Source: Oscillospiraceae bacterium
GTDB lineage: Bacteria; Bacillota; Clostridia; Oscillospirales; Ruminococcaceae
Assembly: GCA_024404915.1 (NCBI GenBank)
Contig: JAKSPJ010000007.1
Location: 62,001-126,000 of the forward strand
DNA: 64,000 nt
Reading direction: 5' to 3'
This document shows, piece by piece, positions 1-7,161 of the stretch. Position numbers and translations under genes: made by a program. The notes beneath the pieces were generated by a model. It searched no databases. It had not been told where the DNA came from and was given only the letters and a program-made list of their open reading frames with translations. Position 1 is the stretch's first letter. Every line of letters starts with the position of its first letter.

Positions 1-1
1 C

Positions 2-166
2 GGCGGCACCACACATTTTGTGCTGGGACATCTGAGCCAGGAGAACAATCTGCCTGCCGCCGCAGAGCAGACTGTCATGCAGTATCTGTCCGGATATCAG
101 CGTGGAAAAGATTATCTTCTGGATGTTGCGGCACCGGAAAGTGAAGGAAGGATGATTGTATTTTGA
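2..166 (+). CDS. C-terminal end of an MBL-fold hydrolase (WalJ/YycJ-like), partial
   Basis: Only the last 54 codons are inside the window; the gene starts upstream. The visible tail begins with GGTTHFVLGHLSQENN, which resembles the conserved 'HLSxENN' stretch near the C-terminus of YycJ/WalJ metallo-beta-lactamase-fold proteins, and ends RMIVF. The metal-binding HxHxDH motif would lie outside the window. The stop codon overlaps the rlmH start by one base (TGATG), so the two genes are probably translationally coupled. yycJ and rlmH are near each other in many Firmicutes, which supports the call. The family assignment rests on a short tail and is moderately sure. Confidence 0.6.
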   Translation, partial: GGTTHFVLGHLSQENNLPAAAEQTVMQYLSGYQRGKDYLLDVAAPESEGRMIVF

Positions 167-639
167 TGCAGATTCATTTGGTAACCGTGGGAAAGCTAAA
201 AGAAAAATGGCTGCGGGATGCCTATGCAGAATATGAAAAGCGGCTGCAGCGGTATTGCAGGCTGATTCTGACGGAGCTGCCGGAATCCCGTCTCAGTGAC
301 AACCCCTCAGACGGAGAGATTGCGGCTGCCCTGACACAGGAAGGCAAAGCCATTCTGGCAGCCTGCCATGGAAAAATCATAGCCATGTGCATTGAAGGAA
401 AAATGCACAGCAGCGAATCTTTCTCCGTCATGCTGAATCAGATGGCACTTCTGGGCGACAGTACCGTTACCTTTGTAATTGGTTCCAGCTTCGGGCTTGC
501 AGAGGAAGTCAAGAAAAAGGCGGACCTTCGTTTTTCCATGTCCCCCATGACATTTACCCATCAGATTGCAAGAGTGTTGCTTGCAGAACAGATTTATCGT
601 GCATTTCAGATCAGCAGCGGCGGAAAATACCACAAATAA
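166..639 (+). CDS. rlmH: 23S rRNA (pseudouridine1915-N3)-methyltransferase RlmH
   Basis: This is a SPOUT-class methyltransferase that uses SAM to methylate pseudouridine 1915 in helix 69 of 23S rRNA on assembled ribosomes. The protein is 157 residues, the usual family length. The C-terminal knot region carries FVIGSSFGLAEEVKKKAD, then SMSPMTFTHQIARVLLAEQIYRA and the terminal GGKYHK, matching the family's G-(G/S)-x-x-G, TxxHQxxRVLxxEQxYRA and YHK/YHR signatures. A TTG lies one codon upstream, but the ATG at 166 overlapping the previous stop is the natural start. It is probably co-transcribed with the genes on both sides. Confidence 0.95.
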   Translation: MQIHLVTVGKLKEKWLRDAYAEYEKRLQRYCRLILTELPESRLSDNPSDGEIAAALTQEGKAILAACHGKIIAMCIEGKMHSSESFSVMLNQMALLGDSTVTFVIGSSFGLAEEVKKKADLRFSMSPMTFTHQIARVLLAEQIYRAFQISSGGKYHK

Positions 640-727
640 TCCCGTGAAGCGACACTGCTTTCATACCCCCATCATACAGAGTGCGGCACTGCGGCAAATG
701 GGTGCCGTCGGAACAGGAGGATGTATC

Positions 728-1048
728 ATGAATTATTCCGAAATTGAAAAAACAGCGGCGGAGATTGCAGAATTAGGAAAACCGCTGAAGCTTTATCTGA
801 TCAGTCACAAAACAAATCATGCCACAAATGAACTGATCAGCTTCAAACTGGCTCTGATTGTCCGTGACGACACCCCCAGTATTTCAGAACTGGAGTGCTT
901 TATTTACACCGCCGTGGATTGTCCCTATCCGTATGACCTGGTACTGTACAAGGAAAGCGAATGGAATACCCTTTCGCAGGACCCCCAGACATTTGCTTGG
1001 AGTATTCGTGAGACAGGAGGCTTGCTTTATGAGCAGAGGATATCGTGA
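728..1048 (+). CDS. MNT-type nucleotidyltransferase-like protein with degraded active site
   Basis: This 106-residue protein has the size and layout of a minimal nucleotidyltransferase (MNT) and is followed directly by a HEPN-domain gene, the usual MNT/HEPN arrangement. The ATG at 728 follows a strong AGGAGG. In the place where MNT proteins carry GSxxxG followed by SDxD (strand LYLI... to LALIV) it reads LYLISHKTNHATNELISFKLALIV, so the GS pair and both catalytic aspartates are missing. If the fold is right, the enzyme is probably catalytically dead and may only bind nucleotide or its HEPN partner. The last 20 bases overlap the next gene. The fold assignment depends on this alignment by eye and on gene context. 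Confidence 0.5.
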   Translation: MNYSEIEKTAAEIAELGKPLKLYLISHKTNHATNELISFKLALIVRDDTPSISELECFIYTAVDCPYPYDLVLYKESEWNTLSQDPQTFAWSIRETGGLLYEQRIS

Positions 1049-1466
1049 CGGAGACAGCAAGCGGTATTTTGACTGGCTGTATTATGCGGCCATTGACCTT
1101 CGGGTTGCAAAGCTGATTCTGGAGGATGGCAGATGCAGAAATATGGTGGCTTTCCACTGCCAGCAAAGCGTGGAGAAAGCCTTGAAGGGCTATCTGCTGT
1201 GGCGGAAAAACCGCCTTTATGACGGCCATAACCTTCCGTTTTTATGCAAGCAGGCCATGATGGAGGATGAGCATTTCCGTGCCTGTCTGCCCCTTGCCAG
1301 TGAAATCAACCACTACTATATTGAATCCAGATATCCGGCAGACTTTCTGCTTTCTCTGGATGAGGAAACCGCCACCATGCTGATTGTCAACACCACCGAC
1401 ATGGTGCATTTTATCAACAGCCTGGTGAAATTTGATTTTACCAGCTATCATCCCAAGAAAATGTAA
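1029..1466 (+). CDS. HEPN domain protein
   Basis: This 145-residue, all-helical protein has the HEPN (PF05168-type) core: DWLYYAAIDLRVAKLILEDG, then AFHCQQSVEKALKGYL around residues 41-56, then a conserved HxL element (GHNLPFL). The FHxQQxxEKALKG stretch is the family hallmark. An R-x5-H arrangement (Arg37, His43) is present, but in this HEPN subfamily it is not proof of RNase activity. The start at 1029 has GGAGG eight bases upstream and overlaps the MNT-like gene by 20 bases, so the two products are probably made together and form a complex. Known MNT/HEPN pairs include toxin-antitoxin modules, but a non-toxin role is equally possible here. Confidence 0.75.
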   Translation: MSRGYRDGDSKRYFDWLYYAAIDLRVAKLILEDGRCRNMVAFHCQQSVEKALKGYLLWRKNRLYDGHNLPFLCKQAMMEDEHFRACLPLASEINHYYIESRYPADFLLSLDEETATMLIVNTTDMVHFINSLVKFDFTSYHPKKM

Positions 1467-1484
1467 TGGGTGAAAGGAGTTACT

Positions 1485-2711
1485 ATGGAACAGGAATTCA
1501 AATGGAATATCAATTCCGCTTCGCTGACAGCACTGGCAAAGCATCTGCATGAAATGCCGGAACGCATTGCAAGGGATTCCCTGCACATGCAGGCCATCTA
1601 CTATGATACTGCAAATGATGCCGTCCGTACAAACGGAGCAGCTCTGCGCATACGCCGGGAAAATGACCGCAGTGTATGCTGTATGAAGAAAACAGTAGTC
1701 AGAGAGGGCGCAAAAGCAATCCGTGAGGAATATGAAACAGAAGCGGATACGCTGAAGGAAGGTCTCGAAAAACTGCCGGAAGCAGGCGCACCCAAAGATT
1801 TCTGCATTTTTTTACAGCAGCAAAATCTGGTGGAGATTGCCAGAACAGACTTTATCCGGAACTGCTATCTGATTGCGCCTGACAATGCCTTCACCGCTGA
1901 ATTTGCCATTGACGTGGGCAAGCTGGGGGGCAATGGAAATATGGTGCATTTCGAAGAAATTGAACTGGAACTGAAAGACGGCGATGCAGCAGCATTTGAA
2001 GCCTATGCCCAGATGCTGGAACAAAAATTTGCACTGACACCGCAGTGTGATTCCAAACTGGGCAGAGCGTTGGCGGCAGCACGCCGCCGCCCCCTCATCC
2101 GCAATGTCATCTTTGATATTGGTCTGGTTCTGGTGCAGTTTGAATTGCTGGAATATATCAAAAATCGATATAATCAGGAAATTGCAGACAAAACCGCAAA
2201 AGCACTGTGGGGCTCTGCTGCATGGGACGAACTGGACAGAGGCGTGCTCTCTATTGAAGAAGTCATTGAATTGTTTGTAAACTGTCTGCCGGAATGCGGC
2301 GACGAAATCCGTGATATTTTCGCCCACATGGGAGATATCCCCGTACAGATGCCCTATGCTGTATCCTGGATTCGTGAGCTGAAACAAAAAGGATACCGTG
2401 TATATTATCTCTCCAACTATTCTGTATATCTGCGGAATGCCTGCCCGGAAGCCCTTACCTTTACAGAGGAAATGGACGGCGGCATTTTCTCCTGCGATGT
2501 CCGGCTGATTAAGCCGGAGCCTGCCATCTATCAGGCTATTTGCGATAAATATAATCTTGTGCCGGATGAATGCGTATTCATTGATGACAACCGCAGAAAT
2601 ATTGAAGCGGCAGCAGCGTTCGGCATCCACGCAATTCAGTTTACTTCTTATGATGAAAAGTACGAGGAAATCATGCGCTATCTGGATGAATGCAGACAGC
2701 AGCATAACTGA
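1485..2711 (+). CDS. CYTH domain - HAD phosphatase fusion protein
   Basis: The 408-residue protein joins two enzyme domains. Residues 1-190 form a CYTH (triphosphate tunnel) domain, with EQEFKW at the start (the ExExK-like strand), YYDTANDAVRTNGAALRIRREN, CCMKK and the acidic strand FEEIELELK. Residues about 205-408 form a HAD-superfamily domain of the YihX (sugar-phosphate phosphatase) type: nucleophile FDIG near residue 211, YYLSNYS (motif II), KPEPAIY (motif III) and FIDDNRRNIEAA (motif IV). YihX relatives also have DxG instead of DxD. CYTH enzymes hydrolyse polyphosphate or triphosphates; the real substrate is unknown. The start follows AAAGGAG, 18 bases after the HEPN stop, suggesting one operon. 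Confidence 0.85.
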   Translation: MEQEFKWNINSASLTALAKHLHEMPERIARDSLHMQAIYYDTANDAVRTNGAALRIRRENDRSVCCMKKTVVREGAKAIREEYETEADTLKEGLEKLPEAGAPKDFCIFLQQQNLVEIARTDFIRNCYLIAPDNAFTAEFAIDVGKLGGNGNMVHFEEIELELKDGDAAAFEAYAQMLEQKFALTPQCDSKLGRALAAARRRPLIRNVIFDIGLVLVQFELLEYIKNRYNQEIADKTAKALWGSAAWDELDRGVLSIEEVIELFVNCLPECGDEIRDIFAHMGDIPVQMPYAVSWIRELKQKGYRVYYLSNYSVYLRNACPEALTFTEEMDGGIFSCDVRLIKPEPAIYQAICDKYNLVPDECVFIDDNRRNIEAAAAFGIHAIQFTSYDEKYEEIMRYLDECRQQHN

Positions 2712-2725
2712 AAGGAGTGCTTCTT

Positions 2726-3040
2726 ATGAAAATTGAACCCAGCAAATCCGCAAAGCTGCCGAAGTATGCGGCTGCACTGGCTGCATCTGCGGCACTGCTC
2801 ACCAGCTGTGTCGATCCTGAGCCGATCAGAACACAAGGACTGTTCGCAGTAGATGAAGAGCCCTCCTCCAGCGAACCTGACCTTATGATTGCAGGCGAAG
2901 AATCATTGGATCCGGACTACACACAGACAGAAGAAACCACAAAACAGACAGAAACCGAAACCACCTGTATTTCCACAACAGAGGAAGTGCTGGAACTGGG
3001 CGGCGATGTTGTATTCATGCCGGAGGAAGACGGAGAATGA
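2726..3040 (+). CDS. Small lipoprotein-like protein paired with a radical SAM enzyme
   Basis: This is a 104-residue protein with a basic N-terminus, an Ala-rich hydrophobic stretch (residues 14-26) and LLTSC, a plausible lipobox. The rest is acidic and Thr/Glu-rich (TQTEETTKQTETETTC) and ends in GGDVVFMPEEDGE. The stop overlaps the start of the radical SAM gene by four bases (ATGA), so it is translated together with it. Such coupling of a small peptide to a SPASM radical SAM enzyme is typical for peptide-maturation (RiPP) systems, but the lipobox also suits a membrane-anchored partner. No family could be recognised with confidence. Start: ATG at 2726 after AAAGGAG. Confidence 0.7.
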   Translation: MKIEPSKSAKLPKYAAALAASAALLTSCVDPEPIRTQGLFAVDEEPSSSEPDLMIAGEESLDPDYTQTEETTKQTETETTCISTTEEVLELGGDVVFMPEEDGE

Positions 3041-4098
3041 ATCTTACGCTGCATCTCACCGAAAACTGCAATATGTCCTGCTCCTACTGCCCACGCACCA
3101 GAACATCTCTGCGCATGTCAGAGGATGTGCTGGATGCCGCATGCAGACTTGCCTTTTCCAGCGGCGGTCACGGCGGACTTTGCTTTTTCGGCGGAGAGCC
3201 TTTGCTGGAGCAGTCCCTGATTACCCGTGCCATTGCACAATGCAGAACGCTTTCTGAACAGACAGGAATGCCGGCTCAATTCGCCATGACCACCAACGGC
3301 ACATTGCTGACAGCGGATATTCTTCAGCAGCTTGCATCTGTAGAAGCAGACATCGGCATATCCTTTGAAGGCACTGCGCAGAACTGCTGCCGCCACTTTG
3401 CAGACGGAAGCAGCAGCTTTTCCATTGTGGAAAGCAAAGCGAAGCTTCTTCTGGAATACTGCCCCTCAGCCTACGCTATGATGACGATTGCACCCCCGGC
3501 ACTGCCCCGGTATGCAGAAGCCGTCGCCTATTTGTATGCACTGGGATTTCGCCGCATTACGGCAACCATCGCCTACGGCAGCAAAGTCCACTGGACAGAC
3601 GGGCATCTTTTACAGCTGGAAGAACAGCTTCGGAGAATTGCCGCATTCTGCAGTGAGAAAACATTGGAGGGATGCCGTTTTTATTTCAGTCCCCTCCACA
3701 GCAAGATTCAGAATCTCCTTCGTGGGAAGAATTCTGCTGACCACTGTCATCTGGGCTTTCGGCAAATGCCGGTGGCTCCTGATGGCAGAATCTACGCCTG
3801 TACCCAGTTCATCGGTGATGATGCCTATTGCCTTGGGGATGTGTTTCAGGGTATTGACAGCCAGAAGCAGGCGGCACTCGCCATGACAGCCTCCACACCG
3901 GACACCTGTAAAGCCTGTGCCCTGGCAAAGCGGTGTACCAATTCCTGCGGCTGCCTGAACCGTCTGGAGACAGGCAGCGAACATCTGGTGTCGCCTTTGC
4001 AATGCAGCTATGAGAAAATGCTGATTGCAATTGCAGATGAAATGGCGGACCGGATTTTTGAAACTGCTCCGGAATTATTCCGAAAAAGATTTATGTAA
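3037..4098 (+). CDS. Radical SAM/SPASM domain peptide-maturase-like protein
   Basis: This 353-residue protein has the radical SAM cluster motif CNMSCSYC (CxxxCxxC, Cys11/15/18), FFGGEPLL (the GGE SAM-binding motif) and TNGT. A C-terminal SPASM/twitch region supplies about eight further cysteines for auxiliary Fe-S clusters (CHLGF, YACTQF, CKACALAKRC, CGC, LQCSY). This layout is that of anaerobic sulfatase-maturase-like and RiPP-modifying enzymes. No sulfatase is nearby, so the coupled upstream small lipoprotein is the obvious candidate substrate or partner. From memory it recalls the maturases grouped as 'FibroRumin' (Fibrobacter/Ruminococcus), but this was not checked. The start overlaps the upstream stop. 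Confidence 0.85.
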   Translation: MNLTLHLTENCNMSCSYCPRTRTSLRMSEDVLDAACRLAFSSGGHGGLCFFGGEPLLEQSLITRAIAQCRTLSEQTGMPAQFAMTTNGTLLTADILQQLASVEADIGISFEGTAQNCCRHFADGSSSFSIVESKAKLLLEYCPSAYAMMTIAPPALPRYAEAVAYLYALGFRRITATIAYGSKVHWTDGHLLQLEEQLRRIAAFCSEKTLEGCRFYFSPLHSKIQNLLRGKNSADHCHLGFRQMPVAPDGRIYACTQFIGDDAYCLGDVFQGIDSQKQAALAMTASTPDTCKACALAKRCTNSCGCLNRLETGSEHLVSPLQCSYEKMLIAIADEMADRIFETAPELFRKRFM

Positions 4099-4105
4099 AT
4101 TGTAT

Positions 4106-4137
4106 TGATAAAATAAGATTTCACATATCATTTTTTT
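4106..4137 (+). terminator. Weak possible terminator after the radical SAM gene
   Basis: A short stem TGATA/TATCA (4106-4110 with 4126-4130) is followed by seven Ts. The stem is AT-only and only five base pairs long, so termination would be inefficient. It lies in the gap before the next promoter. Confidence 0.3.
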
Positions 4138-4186
4138 GTTGCTTTCCGTAAATTATTGATTTTATATGAAAATCCTGCTTTATAGC

Positions 4187-4215
4187 TTGACACGCATTCA
4201 TATCTATGGTATAAT
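4187..4215 (+). promoter_or_regulatory. SigA promoter of the tetR-fab operon
   Basis: Perfect consensus -35 TTGACA (4187-4192) and -10 TATAAT (4210-4215) with a 17-bp spacer. Transcription would start near 4222, about 57 bases before the TetR gene. No other promoter of this quality was seen before accA, so it probably drives the entire fatty-acid operon. Confidence 0.9.
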
Positions 4216-4231
4216 GGCACATAGCGCTTGG

Positions 4232-4244
4232 GCACACTGTGTGC
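4232..4244 (+). promoter_or_regulatory. Candidate TetR operator (palindrome)
   Basis: GCACACTGTGTGC is a perfect 6-1-6 palindrome about 10 bases downstream of the predicted transcription start and 35 bases before the TetR gene. This is a typical place for an autoregulatory TetR-family operator that would block elongation or initiation. Assignment of this site to the adjacent regulator is inference. Confidence 0.5.
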
Positions 4245-4278
4245 TGACAAGCAGAACAGCGGAAAGGAGACTCCTGAT

Positions 4279-4875
4279 ATGCCCGAACCCACCACACAGA
4301 ACGCTCTTGGCAAAAGCAAAATCCATGATGCGGTTTCTGATAAAATCATAGAAATCGTTTCAGAAATTGTCAGAAACGAAGGAGCGCATAAGGTTACCGT
4401 TCGGAAAATTGTCAATGAGCTCGGCCGCACAAACCGTGTTTTTTATAATCGGTTTGCCAACTGCGATGAAGTTCTGAAGATTGTGTATCACAATGCCTTT
4501 ATACGGATTCGTGAGCACACTGTACCTGACCTGAGAGATCGTGAACACTTTTTTCAGTTCTGTATCCACACGGCAGTCTCTGTTTTAAAGAAAACCTACG
4601 CCATCAAGTGGCAGTTCCGCCAGTACTTGTTTGAGCATGATTCAGAAACAGAGGAAGAACGTCAGTGGTGGAATGCAATTATCAAGAAATACTATCAGGT
4701 TGCACTGAAAAACGGATTTGTCCGTCCCATGGATGAGGAGGCACTCTGCTTTTCCATCTGGTGCTTCTGCAGAGGGTATTATTCCAATGCCATTGCAAGG
4801 GAAATTCCCGCAGAAGAAGCAGTCCGTTATTTCACCTTCGGGTTCACCAGCCTGCTGAACGGATTGATGATCTGA
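4279..4875 (+). CDS. TetR-family regulator, probable regulator of fatty-acid synthesis
   Basis: The 198-residue protein has a TetR N-terminal DNA-binding region: KIIEIVSEIVRNEGAHKVTVRKIVNELGRTNRVFYNRFANCDEVLKIVYHNA (residues about 21-72), with the recognition helix followed by the FYNRF signature in place of the common YYHF. The C-terminal half is helical and aromatic, as expected for a ligand pocket. It sits as the first gene of the fab operon, only 41 bases before fabH, behind a consensus promoter with a palindrome in the leader. A role sensing acyl-CoA/acyl-ACP or malonyl-CoA status and repressing its own operon is inferred from position. In other Firmicutes this job belongs to FapR or FabT, neither of which it resembles. 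Start ATG follows GGAAAGGAGA. Confidence 0.8.
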   Translation: MPEPTTQNALGKSKIHDAVSDKIIEIVSEIVRNEGAHKVTVRKIVNELGRTNRVFYNRFANCDEVLKIVYHNAFIRIREHTVPDLRDREHFFQFCIHTAVSVLKKTYAIKWQFRQYLFEHDSETEEERQWWNAIIKKYYQVALKNGFVRPMDEEALCFSIWCFCRGYYSNAIAREIPAEEAVRYFTFGFTSLLNGLMI

Positions 4876-4916
4876 TCAGCTTATGCAGATAATATTAGAA
4901 ATGGGAGAAACAGAAT

Positions 4917-5870
4917 ATGAGTATTCAGGTTGTTGGAACCGGTGCATATGTACCGGAAAGAATTCTGTCTAACGATGAATTGTCACAGATGGTTGAAACA
5001 TCAGATGAGTGGATTCGTCAGAGAGTCGGCATTGCAGAACGCCGTATCTCCGTCAGCGAATCCGCAGCAGAAATGGCCGCAAAAGCCGCTGAAAGAGCAA
5101 TGGAAGCTGCCGGCATCACTGCAGATGAGCTGGACTTGATTATCGGTGCAACCATTTCGTCCGATTCTATTTGTCCTACAATGTCATCCTATGTACAAGG
5201 CCTTATCGGTGCACATTGTCCTGCATTTGATGTTAACTCTGCCTGCAGCGGATTCCTGTATGCACTGGACACTGCGGCGGCTTTCCTTGCAAGAGGCGGC
5301 TATCGCTATGCTCTGGTATTCGGTGCGGAGCGTCTCAGCAAAATCCTGAACTGGCAGGATCGTTCCACTTGCGTCATCTTCGGCGACGGCGCAGGCGCAT
5401 TCATTATTGCACCCGGCGAACAGTATCTGGCATCCAAGCTGTTTACACAGTTTGATAACAATGCACTGGATATCCCCAATGGACAGGGCAGCTCTCCCTT
5501 CTATGAAAGAGAAGTGGGAGATGCGCTGGTAGCAATGAGTGGTCAGGAAACCTTCAAATTTGCTGTCCGCAGACTGGCCGAGGATGTGCAGCAGCTCTGC
5601 ACAGAAATCGGTATCACACTGGATGACCTGACATGGATTGTTCCCCATCAGGCAAACACCCGAATTATCGAGCTCTGCGCAAAGCGCCTGAAGCAGCCCG
5701 TTGAAAAGTTCTATATGAATATTGAACGCTACGGCAACACTTCTTCTGCCAGCGTACCAATCTCTTTCGATGAGCTGGCACGCAGCGGAAAACTGAAGAA
5801 GGGCGACCTGATTGCTATGTGTGCATTCGGCGGCGGCCTTTCCAGCGCATCCTGTATCCTTCGCTGGTAA
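4917..5870 (+). CDS. fabH: 3-oxoacyl-ACP synthase III (KAS III)
   Basis: FabH starts fatty-acid chains by condensing an acyl-CoA primer with malonyl-ACP. The 317-residue protein has all family landmarks: TSDEWIRQRVGI near residue 30, the active-site Cys in NSACSGFLYAL (about residue 110), VPHQANTRI carrying the catalytic His, and NTSSASVPI with the catalytic Asn. The C-terminus FGGGLSSASCILRW is also typical. It is the first structural gene of the type II fatty-acid operon, as in many Firmicutes, and probably sets straight versus branched primer choice. The ATG at 4917 has GGGAG upstream. Confidence 0.96.
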   Translation: MSIQVVGTGAYVPERILSNDELSQMVETSDEWIRQRVGIAERRISVSESAAEMAAKAAERAMEAAGITADELDLIIGATISSDSICPTMSSYVQGLIGAHCPAFDVNSACSGFLYALDTAAAFLARGGYRYALVFGAERLSKILNWQDRSTCVIFGDGAGAFIIAPGEQYLASKLFTQFDNNALDIPNGQGSSPFYEREVGDALVAMSGQETFKFAVRRLAEDVQQLCTEIGITLDDLTWIVPHQANTRIIELCAKRLKQPVEKFYMNIERYGNTSSASVPISFDELARSGKLKKGDLIAMCAFGGGLSSASCILRW

Positions 5871-5961
5871 TACAGGCTGCATATTAATCTCGTCAGCACA
5901 ACACTTTATCTGGTGTTTGTTGAAATAAATCAAATCTCACAAAGTCATGGAGGAGAAAATT

Positions 5962-6183
5962 ATGAACAGCGAAAAGGTTATTGAAGTATTGGCAAACCAC
6001 CTCGAAATGGACCCGTCTGAAATCACAGAGGCATCCACATTCGAAGATCTTCAGGTTGATTCTCTGGAAGCTGCAGAGATCATGATGGAGATGGAGGATG
6101 AGTTCGGCGTGGAGATCAACCCGCAGGAAGCAGGCAAGTCCGTTAAGGAACTGGTTGCTTACATCGACGCAAAGCTGGGTTAA
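5962..6183 (+). CDS. acpP: Acyl carrier protein
   Basis: This 73-residue acidic protein has the phosphopantetheine attachment motif VDSLEAAE (Ser about residue 35) in a four-helix ACP frame. It carries growing acyl chains between the enzymes encoded around it. The ATG at 5962 follows GGAGGAG; an upstream in-frame ATG at 5947 overlaps that ribosome-binding site and is unlikely to be used. It lies 91 bases after fabH and three bases before fabK. Confidence 0.96.
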   Translation: MNSEKVIEVLANHLEMDPSEITEASTFEDLQVDSLEAAEIMMEMEDEFGVEINPQEAGKSVKELVAYIDAKLG

Positions 6184-6186
6184 TCT

Positions 6187-7113
6187 ATGAAGCGCACAGC
6201 AATTCTCTGCGATTTGCTGGGCATCCGTTATCCGTTGCTGCAGGGCGGTATGGCACACATTTCTGATGCCCGTCTTGCAGCAGCGGTTTCCAATGGCGGA
6301 GGCCTTGGCATTATTACCGCTGCAAGCGGCAATCTTGAGTATATCGCAGCTCAGATCGACGAAATTCGCACATTGACGGATAAGCCTTTCGGCGTAAACA
6401 TCATGCTGCGTGGAAATAATATAGATGAAATTGCAAAACTGATTGCAGAAAAGAAGGTCCCGGTGGTAACAACCGGTGCCGGCAGCCCTGCGGAATATAT
6501 TCCTATGTGGCGTGAAGCAGGTGTCAAGGTGATTCCGGTGGTTTCCACCACAACCATGGCACAGCTGATGGAGCGTGCAGGCGCAGATGCAGTCGTTGCA
6601 GAAGGTACGGAATCCGGCGGCCATGTGGGTGAAATGACCACTATGGCACTGGTTCCCCAGGTATGTGATACTGTCAGTATTCCGGTTATTGCAGCCGGTG
6701 GCATTGCAGACGGCAGAGGCTTTGCAGCCGCTGTCATGCTGGGTGCAGTCGGCGTTCAGATCGGCACCAGATTCCTGGCTGCAGAAGAATGCACCATTGC
6801 ACCGGAATACAAAGAACGTGTGCTGAAGGCAAAGGATTCTTCTACAATCGTCACCGGCAGAAGACTCGGTCATCCGGTGCGCAGCCTGAAAACTGCCTTC
6901 TCCCGTGCATACGCAAAGGCAGAATATACCGATATCTCTGATGAGGCACTGGATGCAATGGCAGTGGGCACACTGCGTGCTGCTGTCGTAGACGGCGATG
7001 CAAAGCGTGGCTGCTTCCTGGCAGGTCAGGTTTCCGGTATGGTCAATAAAATTCAGCCTGCTGCTGAAATGGTTGCAGAAATCATGGCACAGGCAGAGGA
7101 GCTCTTGAAATAA
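6187..7113 (+). CDS. fabK: Enoyl-ACP reductase II, FMN-dependent
   Basis: FabK catalyses the last reduction of each elongation cycle using NAD(P)H and FMN. The 308-residue TIM-barrel protein shows PLLQGGMAHISDARLAAAVSNGGGLG at the N-terminus, TGAGSP, the active-site region EGTESGGHVGEMTT (His about residue 144), and the phosphate-binding IAAGGIADGRGFAAAVMLGA plus IGTRFLA. It belongs to the nitronate monooxygenase/FabK family, and its place between acpP and fabD makes the FabK role clear. No FabI, FabL or FabV is present in the window, so resistance to triclosan-type inhibitors would be expected from family knowledge. Confidence 0.94.
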   Translation: MKRTAILCDLLGIRYPLLQGGMAHISDARLAAAVSNGGGLGIITAASGNLEYIAAQIDEIRTLTDKPFGVNIMLRGNNIDEIAKLIAEKKVPVVTTGAGSPAEYIPMWREAGVKVIPVVSTTTMAQLMERAGADAVVAEGTESGGHVGEMTTMALVPQVCDTVSIPVIAAGGIADGRGFAAAVMLGAVGVQIGTRFLAAEECTIAPEYKERVLKAKDSSTIVTGRRLGHPVRSLKTAFSRAYAKAEYTDISDEALDAMAVGTLRAAVVDGDAKRGCFLAGQVSGMVNKIQPAAEMVAEIMAQAEELLK

Positions 7114-7121
7114 AAATAGAC

Positions 7122-7141
7122 AATCTGTCAGCAGACAGATT
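7122..7141 (+). other. Intercistronic hairpin between fabK and fabD
   Basis: AATCTGTC (7122-7129) pairs perfectly with GACAGATT (7134-7141) around an AGCA tetraloop. No T tract follows, so it is more likely an mRNA-processing or stability element than a terminator. Confidence 0.4.
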
Positions 7142-7161
7142 CATCTGTGGAGGCATAATCA

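Noticed and set aside
1029..1466. Active HEPN RNase toxin
   Set aside because: The R-x5-H is in the FHxQQ region, where this HEPN subfamily has a conserved His of other use; gene context is housekeeping. Toxicity is not supported.
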